A stretch of 64,000 bases of DNA, from positions 62,001 through 126,000 of the forward strand of contig CAVIKF010000005.1 of assembly GCA_963643505.1 (NCBI GenBank), read 5' to 3'. Under the pieces are notes generated by a model. It did no database searches. It had not been told where the DNA came from and was given only the letters and a program-made list of their open reading frames with translations. Within the stretch, counting starts at the first letter, position 1; the number at the start of each line of letters is the position of its first letter. Source of the DNA: CAVEFW01 sp963643505. GTDB lineage: Bacteria > Actinomycetota > Coriobacteriia > Coriobacteriales > Eggerthellaceae. Position numbers and translations under genes: made by a program. This document shows, piece after piece, positions 8,756-17,643 of the stretch.

Positions 8756-10291
8756 ATGGAAGTCGTGTCGCTCTCGAGGGCGGGCGTGGACCGGGAGGAT
8801 GCCAACACATCAACCCTTTTGCAGCTTCTCGAGAAGGGGGCCTGCTCATGTCCTGATAAACACGCGGTAACGACGCCTGAGGGATCTATCACCTATGCCC
8901 AAGCATATGAGTTGGCGATCTCTCTTGCCAGGTACTTCATTTACAGCCTTGGTCTTAACCCCAAAGACACGATGCTGGTTTATCTCCCTAACTGCTGCGA
9001 GCTGCCTTCTCTTGTCGCCGCGGGTGAGGCCGTCGGCCTCAGGATGGTGCTTCGGCCCCCCTCCGTGGCGAAGACCCGTGTGTGGTCAGACACTGACCTT
9101 ACGAGTGCTTCCCTCGTCGTCTTGGAGCACAACGGGAGCTTCTCGCCTGGAGAGGGGGGGCTCCCGTCAATCCCAGTGCTCAGGGCCGGCGCGAAAGCGA
9201 CCCCTGGCTCCTTGAGAGGCGCCGCCGAGATGTCGATTTGTGGAAACATCACCGGCAGGTTGCGTCCCGATGAGTCCCAGCTGGTTTTGTTCTCATCGGG
9301 GACGACGGGGGAGCCCAAAGGCATCGTTCACAGCCCGCGCTCGTTTGCCTACAACGCGCAATTGCTCACGGCCACCCTAGGCTTTGGCGACGGTGAGGTC
9401 TTGTTGGCACCGGTGCCCATATTCCACGTATACGGTCTTGTCAGCATGTTTGCCGCGATGCGAAGGTGCTCCACGTGGGCGGTCATGGAAAGATTCTCGG
9501 CTTCTATATTCCGGGAATTCGCCGAGCGGGTGCGGCCCACGATCTATTTTTGTGTCCCGACGATGCTCATTCGTAACATGCTCGCAGACGACGGCAGCTC
9601 GAAAAAGTTCTCGCGTTTGCGGGTGTGTATGGTGGCTGGGGATATGTGCCCAGACGATGCGCTCGAAAGGTTCGAGGAGCGATACGGCTGCAAGGTGGTC
9701 TTATCCTACGGCATGACAGAGACCGCCGCGACCTTGACGGTAGAAGACCCTTTCGAGGCCGTCGACGTCCGCAGGAAAAGCGTCGGACGCCCTATCGGCG
9801 GCGTGACCTTGGCCATCGAAAAGGACACCGGGGAGATCCTCGTGCAGACGCCCTCGGTAATGGTAGGCAGTCTTGATCATGAAGGCTTTAGGCCCTTTGA
9901 GCCCGACGGTGGATGGCTTCACACGGGCGACGTCGGCAGCATCGACGCCGATGGGCGCTTGACGGTGCTCTCCAGGATGAAGAATGTGATCATCAGGGGC
10001 GGTGCCAACGTGTATCCCTCCCAAGTTGAACGCACCTATCGCCAGCACCCGGCAATTGAGGATTGTGCGGTGGTTGGCATCCCTGATGACGTCTTGGGCC
10101 AAAAGGTGTGCCTTTGCGTGGTCGGGAAGCCGGGCTGTCAAGAGACGCTTGACAGTTTGAGGGAGTTCGGCAAAACCAGGCTCGAGAAGGGGGTGTTGCC
10201 CGACAAGGTCACCTTCTTGGACAGCATTCCTATAACCCAAGGCGGGAAGAGGGACGATAAGGCCCTGGCAAAGATGGCTTCCCTGTCGTAG
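8756..10291 (+). CDS. AMP-forming acyl-CoA ligase (CaiC/CarB-like)
   Basis: A 511-residue ANL-family adenylating enzyme with the ordered motifs LFSSGTTGEPKGIVHS (ATP loop), SYGMTET, LHTGDVG, RMKNVIIRGGANVYPSQVE (hinge) and a C-terminal TQGGKRDDKALA holding the probable adenylation lysine. It should activate a carboxylic acid to its CoA ester with ATP, priming the cycle that the CoA-transferase then maintains. It lies 21 bp behind the transferase gene and closes the operon. A very stable 70-bp inverted repeat follows directly. Confidence 0.87.
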   Translation: MEVVSLSRAGVDREDANTSTLLQLLEKGACSCPDKHAVTTPEGSITYAQAYELAISLARYFIYSLGLNPKDTMLVYLPNCCELPSLVAAGEAVGLRMVLRPPSVAKTRVWSDTDLTSASLVVLEHNGSFSPGEGGLPSIPVLRAGAKATPGSLRGAAEMSICGNITGRLRPDESQLVLFSSGTTGEPKGIVHSPRSFAYNAQLLTATLGFGDGEVLLAPVPIFHVYGLVSMFAAMRRCSTWAVMERFSASIFREFAERVRPTIYFCVPTMLIRNMLADDGSSKKFSRLRVCMVAGDMCPDDALERFEERYGCKVVLSYGMTETAATLTVEDPFEAVDVRRKSVGRPIGGVTLAIEKDTGEILVQTPSVMVGSLDHEGFRPFEPDGGWLHTGDVGSIDADGRLTVLSRMKNVIIRGGANVYPSQVERTYRQHPAIEDCAVVGIPDDVLGQKVCLCVVGKPGCQETLDSLREFGKTRLEKGVLPDKVTFLDSIPITQGGKRDDKALAKMASLS

Positions 10292-10292
10292 G

Positions 10293-10362
10293 AGTTGAAC
10301 AGGGGACGGAGGAGTGTTCAACTCCCGGGGGAGTTGAACACTCCTCCGTCCCCTGTTCAACT
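10293..10362. repeat. Perfect 34-bp inverted repeat, REP-like element/terminator
   Basis: The two 34-nt arms (10293-10326 and 10329-10362) are exact reverse complements around a 2-nt centre. Each arm combines AGTTGAACAGGGGACGG with GAGGAGTGTTCAACT, and the outer and inner ends of the arm are themselves partly complementary. It sits between the end of the CoA-ligase operon and uvrB. There is no T-tract, so classic termination is not assured. GGGACGG-containing palindromes of this kind recur as intergenic REP-like elements in many genomes. Confidence 0.85.
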
Positions 10363-10460
10363 GGGTGCGCGCTCCAACGACGGGCAAACGTGTCTTGTGA
10401 TCGCTTAGGACAGGTCGCGAGGGTATCATGGGGAGGAGACAAAAACGGAAGGGATGTAAC

Positions 10461-12611
10461 ATGGCTCACCTCTCCAATTTGGAAGGAATCGAGATCGAAG
10501 GCAAGTTGCCGGAAGTGAGGCTTTCGAACACGCCGTTTACGGTGGTGTCCCCCTACGAGCCCGCCGGGGACCAACCGCAGGCCATCGAGACCCTTGCGCG
10601 CGGCGTTGAGCAGGGATTGCGCTACCAGAATCTTTTGGGAGTTACGGGTTCGGGCAAGACGTTCACCATGGCAAAGGTCATCGAGGCGGTGCAAAAGCCG
10701 ACGCTGATCATGGCGCCCAACAAGACGTTGGCTGCCCAACTTGCCGCTGAGCTGCGAGAGTTTTTCCCCGACAACGCCGTCGTGTACTTTGTGAGCTACT
10801 ACGATTACTACCAGCCCGAGGCATACGTCCCCTCAAGCGATACGTTCATCGAGAAGGACTCCAGCATCAACGAAGAGGTTGAGAAGTTGCGCCATGCCGC
10901 CACGAGCGCCCTGCTCTCACGTCGCGATGTCGTTGTCGTTGCTTCGGTCAGTTGCATCTACGGTATCGGTAGTCCTGCCGATTACGCGGGCATGGCCGTT
11001 TTCGTCGATCGGGAGAAGGAAGCGGAGCGCGACGACGTCATCCACCAACTTATCGACATCCAATACGATCGCAATGACTACGAGTTGGCCCGCGGAACGT
11101 TTCGCGTGCGCGGCGATTCCCTCGATGTGTTCCCGCCCTACGCGGACAATCCGATTCGCATCGATTTTTGGGGTGACGAGATCGAGGCTATTTACGAGAT
11201 CAACAACGTGACCGGTGAGGTGCTCAACAGCTTCGAGGCTTTGCCTATCTGGCCTGCGAGCCACTATGTGACCGCACGTCCCAAGCTTGACCGCGCCCTT
11301 ACTACGATTCGCGATGAGCTACGCGATCGTCTGCGGCAATTCAACGAGGAGGGAAAGCTGCTTGAGGCGCAACGTCTCGAGATGCGAACCAGTTATGACC
11401 TAGAGATGCTTGAGACCATGGGGTTTTGCAGCGGCATCGAGAACTATAGCCGCCACCTCGACGGGCGCCAACCCGGTGAGCCGCCCTATACCCTTATCGA
11501 CTACTTCCCGAAAGACTTCCTTTGCATCATTGACGAGAGCCATGTCACCGTGCCACAGATCCGCGGCATGCATGAAGGCGATCGCAGCCGCAAGGTCACC
11601 CTCGCCGAGCACGGATTTCGTTTGCCGAGCTGCCTTGACAACCGCCCTTTGCGCTTCGATGAGTTTGAAGAGCGGATCCCCCAGTTCATTTATGTCTCTG
11701 CGACACCTGGAGATTACGAGGAGCGCGTGACCCAGCAACAGGTTGAGCAGATCATCCGTCCCACGGGATTGCTCGATCCCGAGATCATCGTAAGGCCGAT
11801 CGCGAGCCAGATAGATGACATCATAGACGAAATAAAGAGCCGCGCTGCCCGTGGCGAACGCGTCCTTGTGACGACCTTGACGAAAAAGATGGCTGAGGAT
11901 TTGACCGACCACTTGCTTGACCAGGGGATACGTGCGCGTTATATGCATTCTGACATCGGGACCCTTGAGCGCGTTGAGATACTGACCGCTTTGCGTCGAG
12001 GGGAGTTTGACTGTCTTGTTGGCATCAACTTGTTGCGCGAGGGCCTTGACCTCCCCGAGGTGAGTCTTGTCGCAATCCTTGACGCCGACAAGGAGGGATT
12101 CCTTCGCAACCATCGAAGCCTCATCCAAACGATCGGCCGTGCCGCACGAAACGTTTCTGGCCAGGTTATCATGTACGCCGACAAGGAGACCGACTCCATG
12201 GCGCGTGCGATCAGCGAGACGAGACGTCGACGTGAGGTTCAAATGTCCTACAACGAGGAGCATGGCATCGAGCCCCAGACGATTCGCAAGGCCATCAACG
12301 ACATCATGGGGTATGTCACCAAGGAGGCGGGCAACGTCTCTGCTGTGGATATCAACAAGGAGCTTGCCGCGCTCTCGCGTGAAGAGGTCATGCGTATCGT
12401 GTCGAGTATGGAGGAGGAGATGGCTGCCGCTTCGGCAAACATGGATTTCGAGGAGGCCGCCCATCTACGTGACCAGGTCGTGAAGCTCCGTGCCCAAATC
12501 GAGGGCAACACCGAGGAGGACGTCCTTGCCGACCTTAAGCGGATGGCTCGCAAGGGAAGCGCTTTCGGTAGCCGCAAACATGCCGCCTATGGCTCGTCCC
12601 GTCGCAGCTAG
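10461..12611 (+). CDS. uvrB: Excinuclease ABC subunit B
   Basis: A 716-residue UvrB. The helicase-like core shows Walker A GVTGSGKT (60-67), the damage-probing beta-hairpin beginning YYDYYQPEAYVPSSD (113-127), DESH (358-361), motif VSATPGDYE and LLREGLDLPEVSLVAILDADK. A C-terminal UVR coiled-coil (MDFEEAAHLRDQV) contacts UvrA/UvrC. UvrB receives damaged DNA from UvrA and recruits UvrC for incision. I start at 10461 because AAGGGATG precedes it; an 11-codon extension to 10428 lacks a site. The length is slightly above average for the family. Confidence 0.97.
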   Translation: MAHLSNLEGIEIEGKLPEVRLSNTPFTVVSPYEPAGDQPQAIETLARGVEQGLRYQNLLGVTGSGKTFTMAKVIEAVQKPTLIMAPNKTLAAQLAAELREFFPDNAVVYFVSYYDYYQPEAYVPSSDTFIEKDSSINEEVEKLRHAATSALLSRRDVVVVASVSCIYGIGSPADYAGMAVFVDREKEAERDDVIHQLIDIQYDRNDYELARGTFRVRGDSLDVFPPYADNPIRIDFWGDEIEAIYEINNVTGEVLNSFEALPIWPASHYVTARPKLDRALTTIRDELRDRLRQFNEEGKLLEAQRLEMRTSYDLEMLETMGFCSGIENYSRHLDGRQPGEPPYTLIDYFPKDFLCIIDESHVTVPQIRGMHEGDRSRKVTLAEHGFRLPSCLDNRPLRFDEFEERIPQFIYVSATPGDYEERVTQQQVEQIIRPTGLLDPEIIVRPIASQIDDIIDEIKSRAARGERVLVTTLTKKMAEDLTDHLLDQGIRARYMHSDIGTLERVEILTALRRGEFDCLVGINLLREGLDLPEVSLVAILDADKEGFLRNHRSLIQTIGRAARNVSGQVIMYADKETDSMARAISETRRRREVQMSYNEEHGIEPQTIRKAINDIMGYVTKEAGNVSAVDINKELAALSREEVMRIVSSMEEEMAAASANMDFEEAAHLRDQVVKLRAQIEGNTEEDVLADLKRMARKGSAFGSRKHAAYGSSRRS

Positions 12612-12618
12612 GACAACC

Positions 12619-14361
12619 ATGCTTGAATTATCAAACGTCAAACTTCCTCTCGACGCGGGCCTCTTGGAGGGTCAGGGTTTGTTGCGCGTTGCCGCGGCAA
12701 AGGCTGCCGGCGTGGGCAAAAACCAGATTGTCGAGGTGCTCGTGTTGAAGCGCAGCGTAGATGCGCGTAAGAAAAACGATGTGCATTTTGTCGTCACCCT
12801 TGGCGTGAGCTTGGCAAACCCCAAGGATGAGGCTCGCATTGCAAGGTGTGGCTCGCCGATCAAGGGCGTGAATGCGAAACTTCACCACCCTTACGAACCT
12901 CTCGAGGTCCCCGATTGCGTCTCCGCCCTTAAGCGCGCGGGTGAGCCTCGCCCCGTTGTGGTAGGGACCGGTCCTGCGGGGTTGTTCGCGGCGTTGTATT
13001 TGGCGAAAGCCGGTCTTCGCCCGCTCGTTCTCGAGCGCGGGGGGTGCGTCGAAGAGCGCGTTGAGGCGGTCGAGACCTTTTTTGCTGGGGGAGATTTTGA
13101 CGCAAGTACCAACATCCAGTTCGGCGAGGGCGGAGCAGGCACGTTTTCTGACGGCAAGCTTACCACCAATACGAAAAACCCCCTTACCAAGCATGTGTTG
13201 CGGTGGTTTGTCGAGGCGGGCGCCCCAAAGGACATCCTTGTTTTGGCGAAACCCCATATCGGTACCGACGAGTTGCGTCTCGTGGTGCGCAACCTTCGCA
13301 AGCAAATCGAGGAGCTCGGCGGTGAGGTGCGGTTCCATACCCAGGTGACGGGCCTTGTGTTTAAGGACGGATGCCTCGACGCCGTCCGCGTGGAGGGCAC
13401 GGGGGGAGCAGGCCTTGCCGAGGAGATCGAAGCTGCTCGCGTGATTCTTGCCTGTGGACATTCTGCCCGCGACACGTTCGAGATGGTGCGCGATTCCAAG
13501 CTCGCTATGGAGCGCAAGCCCTTCTCCGTGGGCGTGCGCATCGAACACCGCCAAGAAGACATCAATTGCGCCCAATATGGCGAGGCGGCGAGCCATCCTG
13601 CTTTGGGACCTGCTGATTACAAGCTCGCGGTGCATCTCCCCAACGGTCGTGGCGTGTATACCTTCTGCATGTGTCCTGGCGGCGTGGTCGTTCCCGCTGC
13701 CAGCGAGGAGGGGCGCGTTTGCGTCAATGGCATGAGCTACCATGCACGCGCCGGGGAAAACGCCAATGCGGCGATTCTTGTCGGTGTCGACCCCGATGAC
13801 TTCCCGGGTCCTGGTGACGACGTGTTGGCGGGTGTGCGGTTCCAACGCATCTACGAGGAGGCTGCCTATCGCGTTGCCCGAAAAGGGGCAATCTCACGGG
13901 GCATGACCCCTTTGCCCTTCGTTGCCCCTGCGCAAACGGTCGGAGACTTTCTGGCGGGCGAGAGCGGGCGCCCGAGCAATTCCGTGACTCCGACCTATGC
14001 TCGCGGTGTTTCCTGGGTCGATCTCCACGAGTGCCTTCCCGATTTTGTGTCTGAGAGCCTTGAGGAGGCCTTGCCCCTTTTGGACGCAAGGCTTCACGGA
14101 TATGCCGACCCAGGTGCGGTGATGACGGGTGTCGAGACGCGCAGTTCCAGCCCGGTGCGGATAATTCGTGATGAGACGTTTCAAGCCGCTTTCGCAAGCG
14201 ATATGAAACGGGGCGCGGATGGCAAAAACCATTCCATGGCATTGGTCTCCTCGGGTGTCTATCCGTGCGGCGAGGGAGCTGGTTACGCCGGTGGCATCAT
14301 GAGCGCTGCGGTCGACGGCATGCGTGTCGCGCGGGCCCTGTGTGAGCAATTGGCTCGCTAG
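12619..14361 (+). CDS. NAD(P)/FAD-dependent oxidoreductase, COG2509 family
   Basis: A 580-residue flavoprotein of the uncharacterised FAD-dependent dehydrogenase family. A divergent N-terminal domain of about 95 residues precedes the FAD fold VVVGTGPAGLFAALYLAKAG. Other hallmarks are NIQFGEGGAGTFSDGKLTT, ACGHSARDTFEM, FSVGVRIEHRQ and the C-terminal VYPCGEGAGYAGGIMSAAVDG that closes the FAD site. The substrate of this family is not known to me. The gene begins 7 bp after uvrB, so co-transcription is likely. I prefer the ATG at 12619 over a longer frame that overlaps uvrB. Confidence 0.85.
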   Translation: MLELSNVKLPLDAGLLEGQGLLRVAAAKAAGVGKNQIVEVLVLKRSVDARKKNDVHFVVTLGVSLANPKDEARIARCGSPIKGVNAKLHHPYEPLEVPDCVSALKRAGEPRPVVVGTGPAGLFAALYLAKAGLRPLVLERGGCVEERVEAVETFFAGGDFDASTNIQFGEGGAGTFSDGKLTTNTKNPLTKHVLRWFVEAGAPKDILVLAKPHIGTDELRLVVRNLRKQIEELGGEVRFHTQVTGLVFKDGCLDAVRVEGTGGAGLAEEIEAARVILACGHSARDTFEMVRDSKLAMERKPFSVGVRIEHRQEDINCAQYGEAASHPALGPADYKLAVHLPNGRGVYTFCMCPGGVVVPAASEEGRVCVNGMSYHARAGENANAAILVGVDPDDFPGPGDDVLAGVRFQRIYEEAAYRVARKGAISRGMTPLPFVAPAQTVGDFLAGESGRPSNSVTPTYARGVSWVDLHECLPDFVSESLEEALPLLDARLHGYADPGAVMTGVETRSSSPVRIIRDETFQAAFASDMKRGADGKNHSMALVSSGVYPCGEGAGYAGGIMSAAVDGMRVARALCEQLAR

Positions 14362-14412
14362 GTTCTGTTCTCCTAGGTGGGTTTCCCCAAGATTGGCTTC
14401 TCCAAGGTAGGT

Positions 14413-14476
14413 GCTTTTGCGCGAGCCGGCCCATGCGCCGTCGAGGGGCGCTTTTGCGCGAGCCGGCCCATGCGCC
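14413..14476. repeat. Pair of 27-bp direct repeats, period 37
   Basis: Two identical 27-nt units (14413-14439 and 14450-14476), each containing GCGCGAGCCGGCCCATGCGC, lie in the 250-bp gap before the OFA transporter gene. The gap holds no gene. From about 14510 it turns AT-rich and probably contains the promoter of the next gene. Confidence 0.8.
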
Positions 14477-14611
14477 ACGAGAGCGATTCTGCCAATATGA
14501 CCCAACAGTGACGATATGCACACTTTTAAAAGAAATTAGTAACTTTGGCGACGAAAACTTGTAATATGAACATGCAATTTAATATACACATGTAAAGCTT
14601 TAGGGGATCAT

Positions 14612-15880
14612 ATGAACAATGAGAAGCTCTCCGTAAGAAGACAAAGAACAATTTATCTGTGTTTTTCCACCCTTGCCCTGTTGTTCTTGGGTCTGATCTA
14701 TGCCTTTTCAATGTTTTCGACCCCTATGAGTGCCACATTCGGTCTCGCAAAGTCTGACGTAGGGCTGACCTTCAACATCATGATGGTTACATTTTGCCTG
14801 GGAAACATCTGTGGATCGCAGCTAGCGAAACGCATAGGACTACGTTTAACCGTCGCAATCGCAGCCATACTTTTCTTTGTGGGCTTTGCCGGTACGGGGG
14901 TCTTCGCCTATGGCAATCTGTGGGCCGTTTATATCTTCTACGGTGTACTTGGCGGATGGGGCGTCGGCATGGGTTACAACACCTTGGTGTCTATGACCAA
15001 TGCTTGGTTTCCTGATTGCATTGGTTTGTCCTCAGGCGTTTTGATGATGGGCTTTGGCTTGGGCTCCCTCATCATGGGCACCATATCTGTCAACCTTGCT
15101 GCGGTGTTTGGGCTAAGCCCGGTCCTCGTGACAGTGGGACTTGTAGCCTGCGTAGTAGTCATCTTGCTGGCCTTGGTACTCAAGGAGCCTACGCGCGAGG
15201 TGACGGAGATGCTTTCCGCGACTACCCATGTAAGCGTCGAGGACGATCCTGCCGATGCTGAAACCATGATCAAGTCGCCCCTGTTTTATGTGTATGTGGT
15301 ATGGGCCATTATCGGATTGACCATCGGCTTGGCCACCATAGGCAGTTGCTCTTCCGATGCCCAGATGGTGGGTGTCGAAGCTGGGTTTGCCACACTGTTG
15401 GTGGGTTTGGTTTCATCGTGCAACGGTTTGTCCCGCGTGGTTATTGGTGCAATATATGACCGCGCCAATGTGAAAATCACCATGGTGGTAAACGGGATAG
15501 TCGCCCTGGCTGCCACTCTGTGCATTATTGGAGCTTTCGCTTTGACGCAACCGGCGCTCTACATTGCCGGCGCCCTGTTATGCGGCTTTTGCTACGGAGG
15601 CGTTCCCGTGGTCAATAGCGCTTTCGCACGCGAGGGCTATGGGCAAAAGAAATATCCTTTCAACCTGTCTATCATGACGGCGCCTATCATGGTCGGTTCG
15701 ATCCTCAACGTCGTCATCCAAGCTGCCGTGGGAGGAGCGGACCAACGTTTCGAGGTGTTCTGCGTCTTGGCGGTCCTGGCAATCATCGCTCTTGTTGTCG
15801 TGGTTCCCTTCGCCAAGTTATTTGATGCGCATGTGGCGAAACTGGAAGCCGCGCGCACTGCCGCATGTGACGAAAAGTAA
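14612..15880 (+). CDS. MFS transporter, OFA (oxalate/formate antiporter) family-like
   Basis: A 422-residue permease with 12 predicted helices and a hydrophilic central loop near residues 190-222. Features of the OFA family include YAFSMFSTPMSATFGLAKSDV after helix 1 and the glycine-rich helix GVLGGWGVGMGYNTLVSM followed by NAWFPDCIGLSSGVLMMGFG. Family members exchange or import small carboxylates such as oxalate, formate or pyruvate; the cargo here is unknown. A GGGGATC ribosome site precedes the ATG, and the AT-rich upstream region suggests its own promoter. Confidence 0.85.
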   Translation: MNNEKLSVRRQRTIYLCFSTLALLFLGLIYAFSMFSTPMSATFGLAKSDVGLTFNIMMVTFCLGNICGSQLAKRIGLRLTVAIAAILFFVGFAGTGVFAYGNLWAVYIFYGVLGGWGVGMGYNTLVSMTNAWFPDCIGLSSGVLMMGFGLGSLIMGTISVNLAAVFGLSPVLVTVGLVACVVVILLALVLKEPTREVTEMLSATTHVSVEDDPADAETMIKSPLFYVYVVWAIIGLTIGLATIGSCSSDAQMVGVEAGFATLLVGLVSSCNGLSRVVIGAIYDRANVKITMVVNGIVALAATLCIIGAFALTQPALYIAGALLCGFCYGGVPVVNSAFAREGYGQKKYPFNLSIMTAPIMVGSILNVVIQAAVGGADQRFEVFCVLAVLAIIALVVVVPFAKLFDAHVAKLEAARTAACDEK

Positions 15881-16013
15881 GTCTACGGATCGATCGCTTC
15901 CGTGAGTCATAAAAGAAAAGCAAACATCTCACAAAAGTTCGCAGAAGCTCGTAGAAACCCGATGTCCTTCCGTACCGGTTAGGGGTTTGTGCAAAGTTCC
16001 CGCTGTTTTGCCA

Positions 16014-16047
16014 GGGCGAGAGCTTGCCTAGGGCGAGAGCTTGCCTA
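16014..16047. repeat. 17-bp tandem duplication at 3' end of DUF2284 gene
   Basis: GGGCGAGAGCTTGCCTA occurs twice in tandem. The second copy runs three bases into the minus-strand DUF2284 gene end. Probably local slippage. Confidence 0.8.
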
Positions 16048-16644
16048 GGGTAAAAGTGTGCCGCCTGTTAACAGGAAGTAGCCAGGCACTTGTCCGGGCG
16101 CGGCCCACTCGAACTCCCAACCGAAGCATTCCCGGATGAGGGTGAGATTGTTGCCGCCGAGAGACTCGATTGAGTGCCTGAGGCGACGCGGGTTCACACA
16201 AGGCTTCCCCTCGCGTCGTTGACACCCTTGCGAGCAATGCCAGCAAGCCCCAGGGAAAAGCGATATGGCACCAGGATGGGTGTCTTCCGCCTCGAGCAAC
16301 TGGTCTTCCATAGCTTTTTTAGCTTCGAGCAGGGATGCAAACTTTCTGGCGTCAATCTCTTCGGGCGTCATGTCAGGCAAGGGGTTGGCGACAGAAAAGA
16401 TGATACGCAAACACCAAAGCTCGAGGGTGGTATAGCGGCGCCAATAGTCCTCTCTCTCGAATTCAAAAGGAGGGCAGCTCCATACGTTCCCATAATTCTT
16501 GCACGCCTTACAGGCGTTAATCGCCGCCTGGTCGATGTGGTTTTTCAGGACCATGTCGACCGATACCCGGCTTTTTTCCAAAACCGTATGGTAGGGGAGC
16601 GGGGTGCTTGTGGAAGTGTCTTGATTGGCTATGGAGTTTGACAC
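16045..16644 (-). CDS. DUF2284 family putative metal-binding protein
   Basis: A 199-residue cytosolic protein with the DUF2284 cysteine pattern: CKACKNYGNVWSCPPF near the N-terminus and GACWHCSQGCQRREGKPCVNP near the C-terminus, followed by RLRHSIESLGGN. About eight conserved cysteines suggest an iron-sulfur or zinc site; the function of the family is unknown. I choose the GTG at 16644, which has AAAGGA 7 bp upstream and lies 13 bp after the AEC gene stop. The longer frame to 16776 overlaps that gene entirely. It is the last gene of a three-gene minus-strand operon. Confidence 0.8.
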   Translation of the reverse strand: MSNSIANQDTSTSTPLPYHTVLEKSRVSVDMVLKNHIDQAAINACKACKNYGNVWSCPPFEFEREDYWRRYTTLELWCLRIIFSVANPLPDMTPEEIDARKFASLLEAKKAMEDQLLEAEDTHPGAISLFPGACWHCSQGCQRREGKPCVNPRRLRHSIESLGGNNLTLIRECFGWEFEWAAPGQVPGYFLLTGGTLLP

Positions 16645-16657
16645 GATGAGTTCCTTT

Positions 16658-17578
16658 CTATCCCAACACGAGCACAAAAAGCGGAATGGTGATAACGGAA
16701 AGCAGCGTAGAGAGGAACACACCACGGGATGCAGTTCGATCAGGTCCGCCGTATTGCAGACAGAGCAGCGTGGCATTGGTGGCGACAGGCATGGCCATAA
16801 GCACCGTTCCCACCTGCACCATGACGGGGTTGGCGATAAACACCGATAGGACGAGGTATGTTAATGCGGGCACCACGAGAGTCTTCGCTATGGTAACCAT
16901 ATAGAGGCTGGCGTCGGCGAAGATGTTACGCGCAGACTCGCGTCCCAAAGACGCGCCGGTGATAATCATTGCCAACGGGACCGTGGCCTGACCCATCTCG
17001 TTGAGGCAGCTGCTGACGATTTCGGGCAACTGAATGCCGGAGAGATAGATCAGAATGGCGAGAACGGAGGCCACAAGACAGCTGTTGAAAAACATCTTAG
17101 GGTTCACGTTCTTCACGTCGGCATCGTCTGAGACCAAGAGAATACCAACGGAGAACACGAGGAAGTTGAAGGGCAGGTTGAAGATGGTCGCGTAGAAAAC
17201 AGCATCGGAGCCGAACAGCGCGCCTATGACGGGAAGCCCGATAAATCCGGTGTTTCCAAACGTCGTCATGAACCGATAGATGCGCTTTTCGCCCTTTGGA
17301 ACAATGGGCAAATAGCTGATAAGCGTTCCTATGATGTATGCAACGAGGTAGCACACCAAGGACAACCCAAAGTATATGAGCATCTCAGTGCCGGTAATAA
17401 TTTGGGAGGAAGTCAGACCTGATGAGACAATATAGCACGGCAAGATGATGTTCATCACCAGGGTCGTGATCACCTTGCTTCCGTTCTGATCGAGCAACTT
17501 GGCCTTCACGGCGGCGAACCCTACCAAGATGCCGAAAAAGAGGATGATCATTTGCTGAAACGCTATTTGGACGCCCAT
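16658..17578 (-). CDS. AEC (auxin efflux carrier)-family permease
   Basis: A 306-residue, ten-helix membrane protein with the two-repeat AEC fold. The typical NTGFIGLPVIGALFG (first repeat crossover) and VPLAMIITGASLG segments are visible. Bacterial relatives export or take up malate, malonate and other small acids. I take the ATG at 17578 preceded by TTTGGAGCG; an upstream TTG would add 13 residues. It lies between a four-helix membrane protein gene and a DUF2284 gene on the same strand. Confidence 0.87.
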   Translation of the reverse strand: MGVQIAFQQMIILFFGILVGFAAVKAKLLDQNGSKVITTLVMNIILPCYIVSSGLTSSQIITGTEMLIYFGLSLVCYLVAYIIGTLISYLPIVPKGEKRIYRFMTTFGNTGFIGLPVIGALFGSDAVFYATIFNLPFNFLVFSVGILLVSDDADVKNVNPKMFFNSCLVASVLAILIYLSGIQLPEIVSSCLNEMGQATVPLAMIITGASLGRESARNIFADASLYMVTIAKTLVVPALTYLVLSVFIANPVMVQVGTVLMAMPVATNATLLCLQYGGPDRTASRGVFLSTLLSVITIPLFVLVLG

Positions 17579-17643
17579 TCTGTACGCTCCAAAGAACAAC
17601 GCCGCGTCAGAATACAAAACGCCCGACTTGGCAACACGGATAC

